DNA of 64,000 nucleotides from Maricaulis sp048270095 (GCF_048270095.1 NZ_JBLWTL010000001.1:317407-381406), one strand, 5' to 3'. Positions 40,130 through 50,340 are shown, counted from the stretch's first letter. The notes: generated from the letters alone by a model not told the origin. Numbers and translations: made by a program.

Positions 40130-43100
40130 GCGAGCCCGGTTTCGATCCCGACATCATCAAGCGGGCCACCGCCGAGCAGGACCTTGCTGCGGATCCGGTA
40201 GCAAGTGTCTTCGTCGAGGCCAATGCCGGCTCGGGCAAGACCCGTGTGCTGGTCAATCGCGTCATCAATATCCTGCTGAACGGCACCCAGCCTGATCAGA
40301 TTCTTTGTGTGACCTATACCAAGGCCGCCGCTGCGGAGATGAAGGAGCGCCTGTTTGACCGGCTCGGTCACTGGTCGGTCATGCCGGACGCCAGGCTCGG
40401 CGATGAGCTGGAAAAGCTTGGGCAGAAACGGCGCGACGCGGATTTCCTCGCTTCGGCCCGCAAACTCTTCGCCATGGCGTTGGAAACACCGGGCGGCTTG
40501 AAGATCCAGACGATCCACGCCTTCTGCGAAAACCTGCTACGGCGCTTCCCGCTCGAGGCCGGCGCCCCGCCGGGGTTCAAGACACTGGATGATGCCGAAG
40601 CGGCGAAAGTGGTCGAGACCGCCAGACGGTGCACGCTGCAAGGGCTGGACCGAGAGACGGTAGACACCCTGTTGCAGGCCGGCGGCCCCGATGCGCTGGG
40701 CAATATCCTGCGCTGGGTGCGTTTCAATCGCCACAAGCTGCGCGATGCGTTGGAGGGAGCCGGTGATGCACAAGCGTTGACCGGCCAGATGTATGCGCTG
40801 TTTGACCTGCCACCCGGCACGGTGTCGGCAGCGGTGAAAGCCGAGGCCTGGGGCGCCGCACCGCATGCGCATCTCGCTGAAGCGGTGATCGCGCTGCGCC
40901 ATTATGGCGGCTCGACCGATCAGACCCGGGCTGCGGCTCTCGACGCGGCGCTCAATGCCGCCTCGCCGGACCTGGCCTTTGATGCCTGTCTGCCGGCCTG
41001 GTTCATCAGCAATGGCGAGGGCAGCCAGGCCAAAACGCTGATTACCAAGACGTGCGCCAAGGCGGCGCCGAGCCTGCCCGGCCTGTTTGAAGCCGAGGCC
41101 GAGCGCATGGAATTGGCCCGCGACCGGGTCCGCACCGCCCAGGTCGCCGAGGCGAGCGCTGCGGCGCTGCAGGTCGCGACCCTGTTCCTCGACGCCTATG
41201 ATGCGGAAATGCTGCGGCAAAGAGCGCTCGATTTCGAGGATCTCATCGTGCTGTCCGGCCAGCTTTTGAGCGACGCCAACCCCTTTTCCGGCTGGGTCGG
41301 CTACAAGCTCGATGGCCGCCTGGCGCATGCCCTCGTCGATGAGGCCCAGGACACCGCGCCGCGGCAATGGGACATGATCGCATCGCTGACAGCGGAATTC
41401 TTCGCCGGCAAGGGCTCCGCTGAAGCGGGGCGTACCCTGTTCGTGGTCGGCGATGAGAAACAGTCGATTTATTCCTTCCAGGGCGCCGAGCCGGCCCGTT
41501 TCATTGCCGAGGGCGATGCGCTGGGAGAGCGGGCCGACGCGGCCGGGTTGAAATTCACCCGACCGGGGCTCGATGTCAGCTTTCGCTCGGCGCCGGAAAT
41601 CCTGCAGGCTGTCGACCAGGCCTTCGCGCCGATTGCCGCCAGTGCGCCGGAAACCAAGTTTGTGAATGCCGATCCGGCGCGGCCCTTCGCCTTCTATCAT
41701 AATCACAAGGCGGCTCGTTCCGGCACGCCGGGCTGTGTCGAGTTCTGGCCCTCCGTGCCCAAGCCTGAAGTGGTTGAGGAGAGCTCGATCTTCGATCCGG
41801 TCGATGCACCGGGTCGCGGTTCGGCGCGCGATATTCTGGCCCAGACACTGGCTGCAGAGATCCGCGCGATGATCGATCGGGGGGATGCGGTCTGGCAGGA
41901 GACGGGTGGCCGTTTCGAGCAGCGCCCGGTTCAGCCCAGGGATATTGCCATCCTCGTCTGGCGCCGAACGGGTGGCTTCTTCGAAGAAGTGATCCGCCAG
42001 CTCAAGCTTGCCCAGGTACCTGTTGCCGGTGCCGACCGGATGGTGCTGCGGGAACAGACCGTGGTGAAGGATCTTCTGGCGCTGGGGCGATTGGCGATCA
42101 CGCCCGGTGATGATCTGGCGCTGGCCGAATTGCTCAAATCGCCCTTCTTCGATCCGGTCGCCAGTACGACGCCGCCGCTTGATGATGCGGCGCTGTTCGA
42201 TCTCGCAGAGAGCCGTCGCAACAGCCATCGCGGGGCGCTTTGGAATGCACTCTTCACCTCGACCGATCCGCGTTTTGCCGAAGCCAGAGTCGCGCTAACC
42301 GACTGGCGCAACAAGGCTGATAGCGAGGGGCTGTACGATGTTTATTGCAGCTTCCTCAATGCACGCACGCCGACCGGGGAGAGCCGCTGGGCCCGGGTCC
42401 TGGCGCGGCTGGGTGAGGAGGCGCGCGATCCGGCTGAGGTCTTCCTGGGGCGTGCGCTCGAGCAGGAGCGTGAGCATGGCGGTGCGATGGCGAGCTTTAT
42501 TGCTTCGCTGCAAGGCGAAGAGACCCAGCTCAAGCGCGAAATGAGCACGGACCGGGATGAGGTCCAGGTCATGACGGTTCACGCCTCCAAGGGGCTTGAG
42601 AGGCCTGTCATTATCCTGCCGGATACCACGCGTTCGCCTGCTACTGGCAAAGGGGAACCTATCTTCAGTCATGCTGCAGCCGGTCTGATCTGGTCACAAC
42701 GCAAGGCCGGGGACCCGCCGCTCGTTGCTGAAATGCGCGAAACCGATGCCGCAAGGGCCCAGGCCGAACATGGGCGCCTGCTTTACGTCGCGCTGACGCG
42801 GGCACGTGACCGGTTGATTGTCTGCGGCTGGCGCCAGGGCCGGGGTGCCGGGAGCGTGGCCAAGGACAGTTGGTATACGCAATTGGCGGCGCAATGGTCC
42901 GGGGATGACTGGGTGGAATTTGAGACCCCGCTCTCGGCACGGGTCGAGGGGATTGGTGCAGGCCTGAGACTGGGCGCTGTGCCGGTCGCGCTGGGTGCGC
43001 ATGATCGCGCCGCTGCGGCGCGTGTGACCCTCCCCGATTGGGCGACTGAGCCGGCGAGTGCCGAGGCCGGTGCCCTGCGTGCGATTGCGCCTTCGCGTCT

Positions 43101-43674
43101 TCTCGACGATGGGGAGATGGCGGAGGCGGTGGTTTCGCCACTGCTCGATCCGGGCGGCCAGCGCTTCCGGCGCGGTGAGGTCATCCACAAATTGCTCGAA
43201 ACCCTGCCCGATCTTGACCCGGCCCGCCGGCGCGAGGCGGCACTGCGCTTTGTCGCGGCCCAGCCTGATCTCGATGATACGAACCGGTCGATCATCGTCG
43301 AGGAAACGCTGGGCATTCTCGATCACCCCGATTTCGCCGCCCTGTTCGGCCCGGGCAGCCGCGCCGAAGTGGCCCTGACCGGCACCGCGCCGGGACTGCC
43401 GCCGGGCACGACAGTGCGCGGACAGGTCGACCGGCTGGTGGTGACGGATCACGAAGTCCTGATCGTCGACTACAAGACCAATCGTCCGCCGCCGGTTGAT
43501 GTCGGCGGGGTCGCGCGGGTCTATCTTGGCCAGATGGCCGCCTACCGTGCCCTGCTGCGCAGCCTGCATCCCGGCAAGACGGTGCGGTGCGCCCTGCTGT
43601 GGACGGATGCGGCACGCCTGATGGAAATCCCCGCTGAGTTGCTGGACGGTGTCCTGTCAGGTGCAAACTCTTGA
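40126..43674 (+). CDS. addA: AddA subunit of the AddAB helicase-nuclease
   Basis: 1182 residues. UvrD-like superfamily 1A helicase: Walker A EANAGSGKTRVLVNR near residue 30, LVDEAQDTAPRQW (Walker B, DEAQD), VGDEKQSIYSFQGAEP, LDVSFRSAP, VMTVHASKGLERPVI and LLYVALTRARDRLIVCG. C-terminal RecB-type nuclease with VLIVDYKTNRPPP near residue 1110. Forms the AddAB complex with addB immediately upstream. Confidence 0.96.
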   Translation: MSEPGFDPDIIKRATAEQDLAADPVASVFVEANAGSGKTRVLVNRVINILLNGTQPDQILCVTYTKAAAAEMKERLFDRLGHWSVMPDARLGDELEKLGQKRRDADFLASARKLFAMALETPGGLKIQTIHAFCENLLRRFPLEAGAPPGFKTLDDAEAAKVVETARRCTLQGLDRETVDTLLQAGGPDALGNILRWVRFNRHKLRDALEGAGDAQALTGQMYALFDLPPGTVSAAVKAEAWGAAPHAHLAEAVIALRHYGGSTDQTRAAALDAALNAASPDLAFDACLPAWFISNGEGSQAKTLITKTCAKAAPSLPGLFEAEAERMELARDRVRTAQVAEASAAALQVATLFLDAYDAEMLRQRALDFEDLIVLSGQLLSDANPFSGWVGYKLDGRLAHALVDEAQDTAPRQWDMIASLTAEFFAGKGSAEAGRTLFVVGDEKQSIYSFQGAEPARFIAEGDALGERADAAGLKFTRPGLDVSFRSAPEILQAVDQAFAPIAASAPETKFVNADPARPFAFYHNHKAARSGTPGCVEFWPSVPKPEVVEESSIFDPVDAPGRGSARDILAQTLAAEIRAMIDRGDAVWQETGGRFEQRPVQPRDIAILVWRRTGGFFEEVIRQLKLAQVPVAGADRMVLREQTVVKDLLALGRLAITPGDDLALAELLKSPFFDPVASTTPPLDDAALFDLAESRRNSHRGALWNALFTSTDPRFAEARVALTDWRNKADSEGLYDVYCSFLNARTPTGESRWARVLARLGEEARDPAEVFLGRALEQEREHGGAMASFIASLQGEETQLKREMSTDRDEVQVMTVHASKGLERPVIILPDTTRSPATGKGEPIFSHAAAGLIWSQRKAGDPPLVAEMRETDAARAQAEHGRLLYVALTRARDRLIVCGWRQGRGAGSVAKDSWYTQLAAQWSGDDWVEFETPLSARVEGIGAGLRLGAVPVALGAHDRAAAARVTLPDWATEPASAEAGALRAIAPSRLLDDGEMAEAVVSPLLDPGGQRFRRGEVIHKLLETLPDLDPARRREAALRFVAAQPDLDDTNRSIIVEETLGILDHPDFAALFGPGSRAEVALTGTAPGLPPGTTVRGQVDRLVVTDHEVLIVDYKTNRPPPVDVGGVARVYLGQMAAYRALLRSLHPGKTVRCALLWTDAARLMEIPAELLDGVLSGANS

Positions 43675-43756
43675 CGATCGACCCGGCGCTGCTTACCTCA
43701 CGCCTCATGTAATGGGTCCGGACCAACCGGACCCGTCCCGAACAAAGGAGTAGCCC

Positions 43757-44083
43757 ATGGCGACGAAAGCGGTCAGCGATGATTCCTTCGAGTCTGATGT
43801 CCTCAATGCGGATCGTCCCGTGCTTGTCGATTTCTGGGCCGAATGGTGCGGCCCGTGCAAGCAGATTGCACCCGCACTTGAAGAGTTGGCCGAGGAAATG
43901 GCCGGTGAACTCACGGTCGCCAAGGTGAATATCGACGATCACCCGTTGACGCCTGGCAAGTATGGCGTGCGCGGCATCCCGACCCTGATGATTTTCAAGG
44001 GCGGCCAGGTGGCCTCGACCAAGATTGGTGCGATGGCGAAGGGCAAGATCACTGAATGGGTTCGCGAAACCCTCTCGGCCTGA
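43757..44083 (+). CDS. trxA: Thioredoxin
   Basis: 108 residues with the active site WAEWCGPCKQ (Cys31 and Cys34) and the cis-proline RGIPTLMIFKGG. Cytoplasmic disulphide reductase. A good ribosome-binding site (AAAGGAG) precedes the ATG. Located 82 bp after addA on the same strand; in several Caulobacterales this gene follows addA. A bidirectional terminator separates it from folC. Confidence 0.97.
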   Translation: MATKAVSDDSFESDVLNADRPVLVDFWAEWCGPCKQIAPALEELAEEMAGELTVAKVNIDDHPLTPGKYGVRGIPTLMIFKGGQVASTKIGAMAKGKITEWVRETLSA

Positions 44084-44113
44084 TCAAGCTCCAGACGGCC
44101 AGTCAGAATTGAG

Positions 44114-44142
44114 AAACGGGTCCCTTTCGGGGCCCGTTTTTC
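44114..44142. terminator. Intrinsic terminator between trxA and folC
   Basis: AAACGGG at 44114-44120 pairs with CCCGTTT at 44133-44139, extended by an inner CCC/GGG, followed by TTTTT on the plus strand. It ends trxA and may also serve the convergent folC transcript. Confidence 0.85.
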
Positions 44143-44150
44143 TTGGTGCG

Positions 44151-45473
44151 TCAGCCCGGCGTCTGGTGTGGTGCGGCACCGCCCAGGGCCAAGGCTTCGC
44201 CCGCCAGATAGAGAGAGCCCCCAATCAGGATGCGCGGTGCGGGGACTTCCCTGGCGGCATTCTTGACCGCAGTCAGAAGGCTTGTGGCGGTTTCCGCCTT
44301 GAGGCCGGCAGCATTGGAGGCGGCAGCAACGGCTTCGCCTGTTTGCGACCCGCCGCGCCCGGAGCTGAATTCGACCGCGATCAGCCGCCGTGCCAGACCG
44401 GCAAATTGCGAGCACCAGCCCTGGACGTCCTTATTGGGCGAAAAGCCCGCGATGATGACCAGTGGGCGGTCTTCGCGCTCATCCATATCGGCCAGGGCGT
44501 GGGACAGGGCAGCGGCGGCGGCGGGATTATGGCCGCCATCGAGCCAGAGCTCGGCATTATGGCTGCGGGCAATTTCGCCGAGCGGGCCGCGCGTGATGTT
44601 CTGCAGACGGGCCGGCCAGGTGGCGTGGGCGATGCCGTCGGCGACACATTTCTCCGGCCATTGCAGCACAGCGGCGCAGGCGGCGGCGGCTCCGGCATTG
44701 TCGATCTGGTGCGGGCCGATCAGGCCCGGACTGGGCAGGTCCCAGACCCGGCTTTCATCTTCATAGGTCAGGCGGCCATGTTGTTGATAGGCCCGGAAAT
44801 CCTGACCCCAGACATAGGCCAGTGCGCCAACCCGTCCCGCTTCCTGGAGCAGGGCGGCTTCGGCCTCGGGGCTCTGGCGCCCGATAATGGTCGGGACACC
44901 GAATTTGCAGATGCCCGCCTTCTCGCGTGCGATCGTCTCGATGTCATGGCCGAGGAATTCCTGGTGATCGAGCCCGATTGCGGTGATGACGCACAGGACG
45001 GGTTTGGCGATCACATTGGTCGCATCGAAGCGGCCACCGAGCCCGACCTCGAGGATGAGCAGATCGGCCGGGTGTTCGCTGAACAGCAGGAAGGCGGCAG
45101 CGGTAGTGATCTCGAAAAATGTGATCGGTTCGCCGAAATTGGCCGCCTCACAGCGCGCAAACGCCTCGATCAGGGCCTGGTCGCCGACGGGCTGGCTGTC
45201 GATCTGGATGCGTTCGTTGAAATCGACCAGGTGCGGCGAGGTGTAGACATGCACTGTCTGGCCGTTGGCACGGGCCATATGCGCCAGATAGGCGCAGGTC
45301 GAACCTTTGCCGTTGGTGCCCGCAACATGGATGGTCGGCGGCAGCTGGTCCTGGGGGTTTCCCAGCGCTGTCAGAAGGCGCTGAAGCCGCCCCAGCGACA
45401 GGTCGATCTTTCTCGGGTGAAGCCGTGCCAGCCGCGTCAGCGCGTCGTCAATGTCCTGGCGTCGGGTGCTCAT
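44151..45473 (-). CDS. folC: Bifunctional folylpolyglutamate synthase / dihydrofolate synthase
   Basis: 440 residues from the ATG at 45473, chosen for the GGAGG 5 nt upstream over a further in-frame ATG at 45497. Walker A VAGTNGKGSTCAYLAHM, TSPHLVDFNERI, EVGLGGRFDATNVI and HNPAAAAAL are typical of FolC. It converts dihydropteroate to dihydrofolate and adds the glutamate tail. Its start lies 26 bp inside the end of accD, so the two are coupled, an arrangement known from accD-folC in other proteobacteria. Confidence 0.95.
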   Translation of the reverse strand: MSTRRQDIDDALTRLARLHPRKIDLSLGRLQRLLTALGNPQDQLPPTIHVAGTNGKGSTCAYLAHMARANGQTVHVYTSPHLVDFNERIQIDSQPVGDQALIEAFARCEAANFGEPITFFEITTAAAFLLFSEHPADLLILEVGLGGRFDATNVIAKPVLCVITAIGLDHQEFLGHDIETIAREKAGICKFGVPTIIGRQSPEAEAALLQEAGRVGALAYVWGQDFRAYQQHGRLTYEDESRVWDLPSPGLIGPHQIDNAGAAAACAAVLQWPEKCVADGIAHATWPARLQNITRGPLGEIARSHNAELWLDGGHNPAAAAALSHALADMDEREDRPLVIIAGFSPNKDVQGWCSQFAGLARRLIAVEFSSGRGGSQTGEAVAAASNAAGLKAETATSLLTAVKNAAREVPAPRILIGGSLYLAGEALALGGAAPHQTPG

Positions 45474-46383
45474 GCGATCCTCCGGCCGCCGCCACATGGT
45501 CAGGTGAAGGCGGTGCCAGGCGGCCGGGAGTGGACCCGCTTGGACGTTTCATCAGCACGCGCAGCATGCGGGCCAGCGTTGCCGGGATTTCATGACGATG
45601 AACGACCTGGTCGATCATGCCTTTTTCCAGCAGGTATTCGGCACGCTGGAAGCCCTCCGGGAGTTTCTCGCGGATGGTCTGTTCAATCACGCGCGGGCCG
45701 GCAAAACCGATCAATGCGCCCGGTTCGGCAATCTGGACATCGCCCAGCATGGCATAGGAGGCGGTGACCCCGCCCGTGGTCGGGTCGGTCAGCACGACGA
45801 TATAGGGCAGGCTCGCATCGCGCATCATCTCGACGGCGATTGTGGTGCGCGGCATCTGCATCAGCGACAGGGCGCCTTCCTGCATGCGCGCACCGCCAGC
45901 GGCGGTGAAGACGATCAGCGGTGCCCGTTTGGCAATTGCGGTTTCGGCGGCCTTGATGAAGCTCTCGCCAGCGGCCATGCCGAGCGAACCGCCCATGAAG
46001 GCGAAATTCTGCACAAGAACCACGGATTCGACGCCGCCAATACGGCCGACGGCAATCGCCATGGCATCGTCGCGCCCGGTCTTCTTGCGCGCGGCCGCGA
46101 TCTTGGAGACATAGGTCTTCTCGTCGCGGAATTTCAAAGGGTCCTTCGGGACTTCCGGTGTGTCGAGTTCCTCGAACGCGTCATCGAAGGTGAACTGGAA
46201 GCGCCAGGCGGGCCCGATCCGCATGTGATGGCCCGCAGGCGTGACGAATTGGCCGGCCTCCAGATCCTTCTGGAACACCATCTCGCCCGAGATCGGACAT
46301 TTGACCCAGAGATTGTCGGGCGTGTCCCGCTTGGAGAAGATTTTCGACATCCCCGGAGGGGTGATCTTGGAAAGCCAGTTCAT
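45448..46383 (-). CDS. accD: Acetyl-CoA carboxylase carboxyltransferase subunit beta, with degenerate zinc ribbon
   Basis: 311 residues from the ATG at 46383 (an alternative ATG at 46404 lacks support). AccD with AccA transfers the carboxyl group to acetyl-CoA. The crotonase-like core is intact: RIGGVESVVLVQNFAFMGGS, AGGARMQEGALSLMQM, IVVLTDPTTGGVTASYAMLGD, IAEPGALIGFAGPRVIEQT. The N-terminal zinc ribbon is not: only Cys29 of the usual four remains, in LWVKCPISGEM, and the second pair appears as VTPAGHHMR. A short Pro/His-rich C-terminal extension follows the core. Part of the trp-acc-fol run. Confidence 0.93.
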   Translation of the reverse strand: MNWLSKITPPGMSKIFSKRDTPDNLWVKCPISGEMVFQKDLEAGQFVTPAGHHMRIGPAWRFQFTFDDAFEELDTPEVPKDPLKFRDEKTYVSKIAAARKKTGRDDAMAIAVGRIGGVESVVLVQNFAFMGGSLGMAAGESFIKAAETAIAKRAPLIVFTAAGGARMQEGALSLMQMPRTTIAVEMMRDASLPYIVVLTDPTTGGVTASYAMLGDVQIAEPGALIGFAGPRVIEQTIREKLPEGFQRAEYLLEKGMIDQVVHRHEIPATLARMLRVLMKRPSGSTPGRLAPPSPDHVAAAGGSHEHPTPGH

Positions 46384-46414
46384 CTCTGAATCCCGATCTC
46401 TCATTGTCTCTGTC

Positions 46415-47203
46415 TCATCGTTTGACGCCGTGTGTGGCGGTCGACAAGGTTTTCACCAGTTTTACCGCGCCCGCAACACCGCCATCATGCATCGCATCGA
46501 CAATGGCCGAGCCGACGACAACCGCATCGGCGCATTGGGCGATCGCTGTGGCTTGTTCCGGCGTGCGAACACCGAAGCCCACCACGACCGGAAGTCCGCT
46601 CGCCGCCTTGACGCGCGCCACGGCATTGCCGACATCGGTGACGGCGCCGGAACCGGTCCCGGTCACGCCCGTCGTTGAGACGTAATAGACGAAGCCCGAA
46701 GTGTTTTCGACCACGGTTGCCAGCCGCTCGTCATCGGTGGTCGGGGTGGCCAGGCGGATCATCGAGATGCCGAACTTGGCCAGATGCGACCGCAAGACGC
46801 TGTCTTCTTCCGGCGGCAGGTCGACGCAGATCAGACCATCAATACCGGCCTTGGCCGCAGCCTTGGCGAATTTCTCCCAACCCATCGAATGGATCGGATT
46901 GGCATAGCCCATCAGCACGATCGGCGTGGTGTGATCATGTTTGCGGAAATCCTGCACCTGCTGGAGCGTGCCTTTCAGCGTCATGCCGGCATCCAGTGAG
47001 CGCAGGGCGGCCGCCTGGATCGAGGCTCCATCGGCCATCGGATCGGTAAAGGGCATGCCCAGCTCGATCACGTCGGCACCGGCGTCGGGCAGGGCTGCGA
47101 GCAAGCCGGCACTATCGCCATCGCCGGCCATGATATAGGCGACGAAGCCGGGGCGGCCCCAGGCTTCCAGTTCGGAAAAACGGGTGGTCAGGCGATTGGT
47201 CAT
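46415..47203 (-). CDS. trpA: Tryptophan synthase alpha subunit
   Basis: 262 residues with VIELGMPFTDPMADG (catalytic Glu), IVLMGYANPIHSMG, GIDGLICVDLPPEE and VVGFGVRTPEQ. Cleaves indole-3-glycerol phosphate and channels indole to TrpB. The start is 54 bp after the brnA stop; ribosome-binding sequence AGGAG is about 12 nt upstream. In most bacteria trpB and trpA adjoin or overlap; here the BrnTA pair lies between them. Confidence 0.96.
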   Translation of the reverse strand: MTNRLTTRFSELEAWGRPGFVAYIMAGDGDSAGLLAALPDAGADVIELGMPFTDPMADGASIQAAALRSLDAGMTLKGTLQQVQDFRKHDHTTPIVLMGYANPIHSMGWEKFAKAAAKAGIDGLICVDLPPEEDSVLRSHLAKFGISMIRLATPTTDDERLATVVENTSGFVYYVSTTGVTGTGSGAVTDVGNAVARVKAASGLPVVVGFGVRTPEQATAIAQCADAVVVGSAIVDAMHDGGVAGAVKLVKTLSTATHGVKR

Positions 47204-47257
47204 GTCAGAGGTCTGCTCCTGCGGGCTTTGGCCGATAACGTCTCACATCTTGAAGCC

Positions 47258-47557
47258 TCACGCCTCACCCTTCTTCATCGCATCGACATAGGCGCGCAGG
47301 GCAGCGTTCATTCGAGTCTGGTAGCCTTTGCCGCTTTGTTTGAAGAAGGTGACAATGTCTTCGTCGAGCCGCAAGGTGAGTTGCTTCTTGGACGGTGGCG
47401 TCCAGAGGACGGCCTTGGCGAACCAGGCCTCGTCGAGTTCGGGGATGTCGGAGTAATCGATCTGATCATCGGGGGTGGCTGCGATCTCACGGATGCGCGC
47501 GCGCTGGGCGCCAGTCAGTGGCGGCAGGTCTTCAAGTTTCACGCGCTTCATAGCCAT
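47258..47557 (-). CDS. brnA: BrnA-type antitoxin
   Basis: 99 residues from the ATG at 47557 (GGGAG about 8 nt upstream). The C-terminal ribbon-helix-helix of BrnA is clear: KKQLTLRLDEDIVTFFKQ, GKGYQTRMNAALRAYVD. The acidic N-terminal part (LPPLTGAQRARIREIAAT, DYSDIPELDEAWFAKA) binds the toxin in known pairs. BrnA neutralises BrnT and represses its own operon. It overlaps the end of brnT by 26 bp, so translation is coupled. Confidence 0.92.
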   Translation of the reverse strand: MAMKRVKLEDLPPLTGAQRARIREIAATPDDQIDYSDIPELDEAWFAKAVLWTPPSKKQLTLRLDEDIVTFFKQSGKGYQTRMNAALRAYVDAMKKGEA

Positions 47558-47813
47558 GGAATATCTCCCTCTCACGCCGGCTCGCCGGTCGGGCTGAAAT
47601 CAGCCTTGTGCGACCCTGACGGTCAGTGTGCACGACCGCAATGACGAGCAATTCCTCGATTTGGCCGATCGTAAGGCTTCGGACCTCTCCACCGACACTT
47701 CGACCGGGCAGGGTGATGCACCGGCCTTTGAAGACGCGCACTGCCAGTTCAAAGCCGAAACCATGCTTGCGCCGGTTGGCGTCATCCTTCGCTGGATCCC
47801 AATCGAATTCCAT
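47532..47813 (-). CDS. brnT: BrnT-type ribonuclease toxin
   Basis: 93 residues: MEFDWDPAKDDANRRKHG at the N-terminus and SARPASRREREIFHG at the C-terminus are the two conserved ends of BrnT (COG2929), a RelE-fold toxin that cuts RNA and inhibits growth when BrnA is lost. Toxin precedes antitoxin, as usual for brnTA. Inserted between trpB and trpA on the same strand, so read-through from the trp operon could also express it. Confidence 0.93.
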   Translation of the reverse strand: MEFDWDPAKDDANRRKHGFGFELAVRVFKGRCITLPGRSVGGEVRSLTIGQIEELLVIAVVHTDRQGRTRLISARPASRREREIFHGYEARET

Positions 47814-47815
47814 CC

Positions 47816-47844
47816 ATTGTAGCTACAATTGTAGTTTCCCTCAA
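47816..47844 (-). promoter_or_regulatory. Candidate brnT promoter
   Basis: On the minus strand TTGAGG (47844-47839) and TACAAT (47821-47816) are separated by exactly 17 bp, matching sigma-70 -35 and -10 boxes. The -10 ends only two bases before brnT ATG, so the transcript would be nearly leaderless. Inference from consensus only. Confidence 0.4.
47817..47834. promoter_or_regulatory. Candidate BrnA operator: three alternating TTGTAG hexamers
   Basis: TTGTAGCTACAATTGTAG consists of TTGTAG, its complement CTACAA, and TTGTAG again, making two overlapping perfect 12-bp palindromes (47817-47828 and 47823-47834). It overlaps the candidate -10 and ends 4 bp before the brnT start, the expected place for a ribbon-helix-helix repressor. 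A further TTGTAG copy (minus strand) is the final codon pair of trpB at 47898-47903. Confidence 0.6.
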
Positions 47845-47897
47845 GCGCTTCCTCTTGTCAGAATACGTTTGTATGGTATGATTACAATCAAAAGTTG

Positions 47898-49130
<1,233 letters not shown>

Positions 49131-49146
49131 GGCGCTCTCCTTCAGG

Positions 49147-49791
49147 TCAGGCGGTGCGCTCGGGGGCAAGCGCATCGGCAAAGGCTTGTATCCGTGCCGT
49201 ATCCTTGATGCCGGGCGCTGATTCAATGCCCGAGGACACGTCGACAGCCTGGGCACCGGACGCGGTGACGGCCCTGCAGACATTGGTGGCATCCAGACCG
49301 CCGGACAAGAGCCAGGGCACAGACAGGTTCAGGTTTTTCAGCAGGGCATAGTCATAGCCCTCGCCCCAGCCACCCGGACGGCTGGCGCCGCTGGGTGGCT
49401 TGGCGTCAAATAACAGCATGTCGGCGATCCGGTCGTAAGCGCGCGCGGCGGCAAGATCACTCGCCTGCGCGATCGGGACAGACTTGACAATCCCCTGGCG
49501 TGCATAGGCGCGCGCCTGGATCACACGCCGGGGGCTCTCCTGCCCATGCAGCTGGATCCAGTCAGGCCGCATCGCGTCGCGGATCTGGGCCAAGAGCGTG
49601 TCATCGGGATCGACCATCACGGCGACGGTCTCGGTCCCTTGTGCCAGATGGGCCAGTTCGCCGGCCAGGCCGGGCGAGACATGGCGCGGGCTGGCAGGGA
49701 AAATCACAAAGCCGGTCCAGCGCGCGCCGGCTTTAGCGGCTGCGGCGACGTCACGCCCGGTTTTCAGGCCACAGAATTTGATCTCGGTCAT
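49147..49791 (-). CDS. trpF: Phosphoribosylanthranilate isomerase
   Basis: 214 residues from the ATG at 49791. KFCGLKTGRD holds the catalytic Cys7, MVDPDDTLL and DWIQLHGQESPRRV follow, and LLFDAKPP contains the catalytic Asp. The TIM-barrel enzyme works in tryptophan synthesis just before the TrpC step. No clear ribosome-binding site was seen, so coupling to ihfB upstream (stop-to-start gap about 110 bp) is not evident. First of trpF-trpB-[brnTA]-trpA-accD-folC. Confidence 0.94.
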   Translation of the reverse strand: MTEIKFCGLKTGRDVAAAAKAGARWTGFVIFPASPRHVSPGLAGELAHLAQGTETVAVMVDPDDTLLAQIRDAMRPDWIQLHGQESPRRVIQARAYARQGIVKSVPIAQASDLAAARAYDRIADMLLFDAKPPSGASRPGGWGEGYDYALLKNLNLSVPWLLSGGLDATNVCRAVTASGAQAVDVSSGIESAPGIKDTARIQAFADALAPERTA

Positions 49792-49901
49792 GCCCGAGGA
49801 GTTAGCGCTTTGCTGGCCTGAGGGAAACCCGTTTGAAACCGTCACACCGCAAGGCCGGGCCAAAACAGCCTACCGGTTCAGCCGCAAGTGATCGCCGCCG
49901 G

Positions 49902-50207
49902 TCAGGCTGGCGTCGACTTCGACGCCCGCGACGCATCGACGCGTTCGCGCAATTCCTTGCCGGTCTTGAAGAAGGGAACATGCTTTTCCTTGACGGAAAC
50001 GCTGTCGCCGGTGCGGGGATTGCGACCGGTGCGGGCGGGCCGGTGACGCACGGAAAAGGCGCCAAAGCCGCGCAGTTCGACACGTTCGCCGCGCGCGAGG
50101 GAGTCAGTAATTCCATCGAGAATCGTATTGACCACGCGCTCGACATCCCGGTGGTAGAGATGCGGGTTGGCCTCGGCCAGTTTGTCGATCAGCTCGGATT
50201 TGATCAT
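49902..50207 (-). CDS. ihfB: Integration host factor beta subunit
   Basis: 101 residues from the ATG at 50207: MIKSELIDKLAEANPHLYHRD, RVELRGFGAFSVRHRPARTGRNPRTG (the DNA-intercalating arm) and KHVPFFKTGKELRE. Bends DNA with IhfA and works with sigma-54 and phage integrases. Lies between rpsA (upstream, its terminator at 50274-50308) and trpF, the usual rpsA-ihfB order of alphaproteobacteria. Confidence 0.95.
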   Translation of the reverse strand: MIKSELIDKLAEANPHLYHRDVERVVNTILDGITDSLARGERVELRGFGAFSVRHRPARTGRNPRTGDSVSVKEKHVPFFKTGKELRERVDASRASKSTPA

Positions 50208-50273
50208 GCGACAGCTCCACGCCTGAAAGTTCAAACCTGACCTTTGCGACCGCTCGCGTCAATGAGTCAGATT

Positions 50274-50308
50274 CAAAAAAACGGCCGGAGCGATGAGCTC
50301 CGGCCGTT
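50274..50308 (-). terminator. Intrinsic terminator of rpsA
   Basis: A perfect 12-bp stem, AACGGCCGGAGC (50280-50291) with GCTCCGGCCGTT (50297-50308), 5-nt loop, followed on the minus strand by T7 (50275-50281). It lies about 30 bp downstream of the rpsA stop and upstream of ihfB, so ihfB must have its own promoter or depend on read-through. Confidence 0.92.
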
Positions 50309-50340
50309 CATTCTACTCAACCCCGCAGGGTCAAGCTAGC

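Noticed and set aside
45448..46383. Sequencing error as the cause of missing AccD cysteines
   Set aside because: Two separate cysteine pairs are altered by in-frame substitutions with the frame intact on both sides, so a single error cannot explain it; comparison with relatives is still needed.
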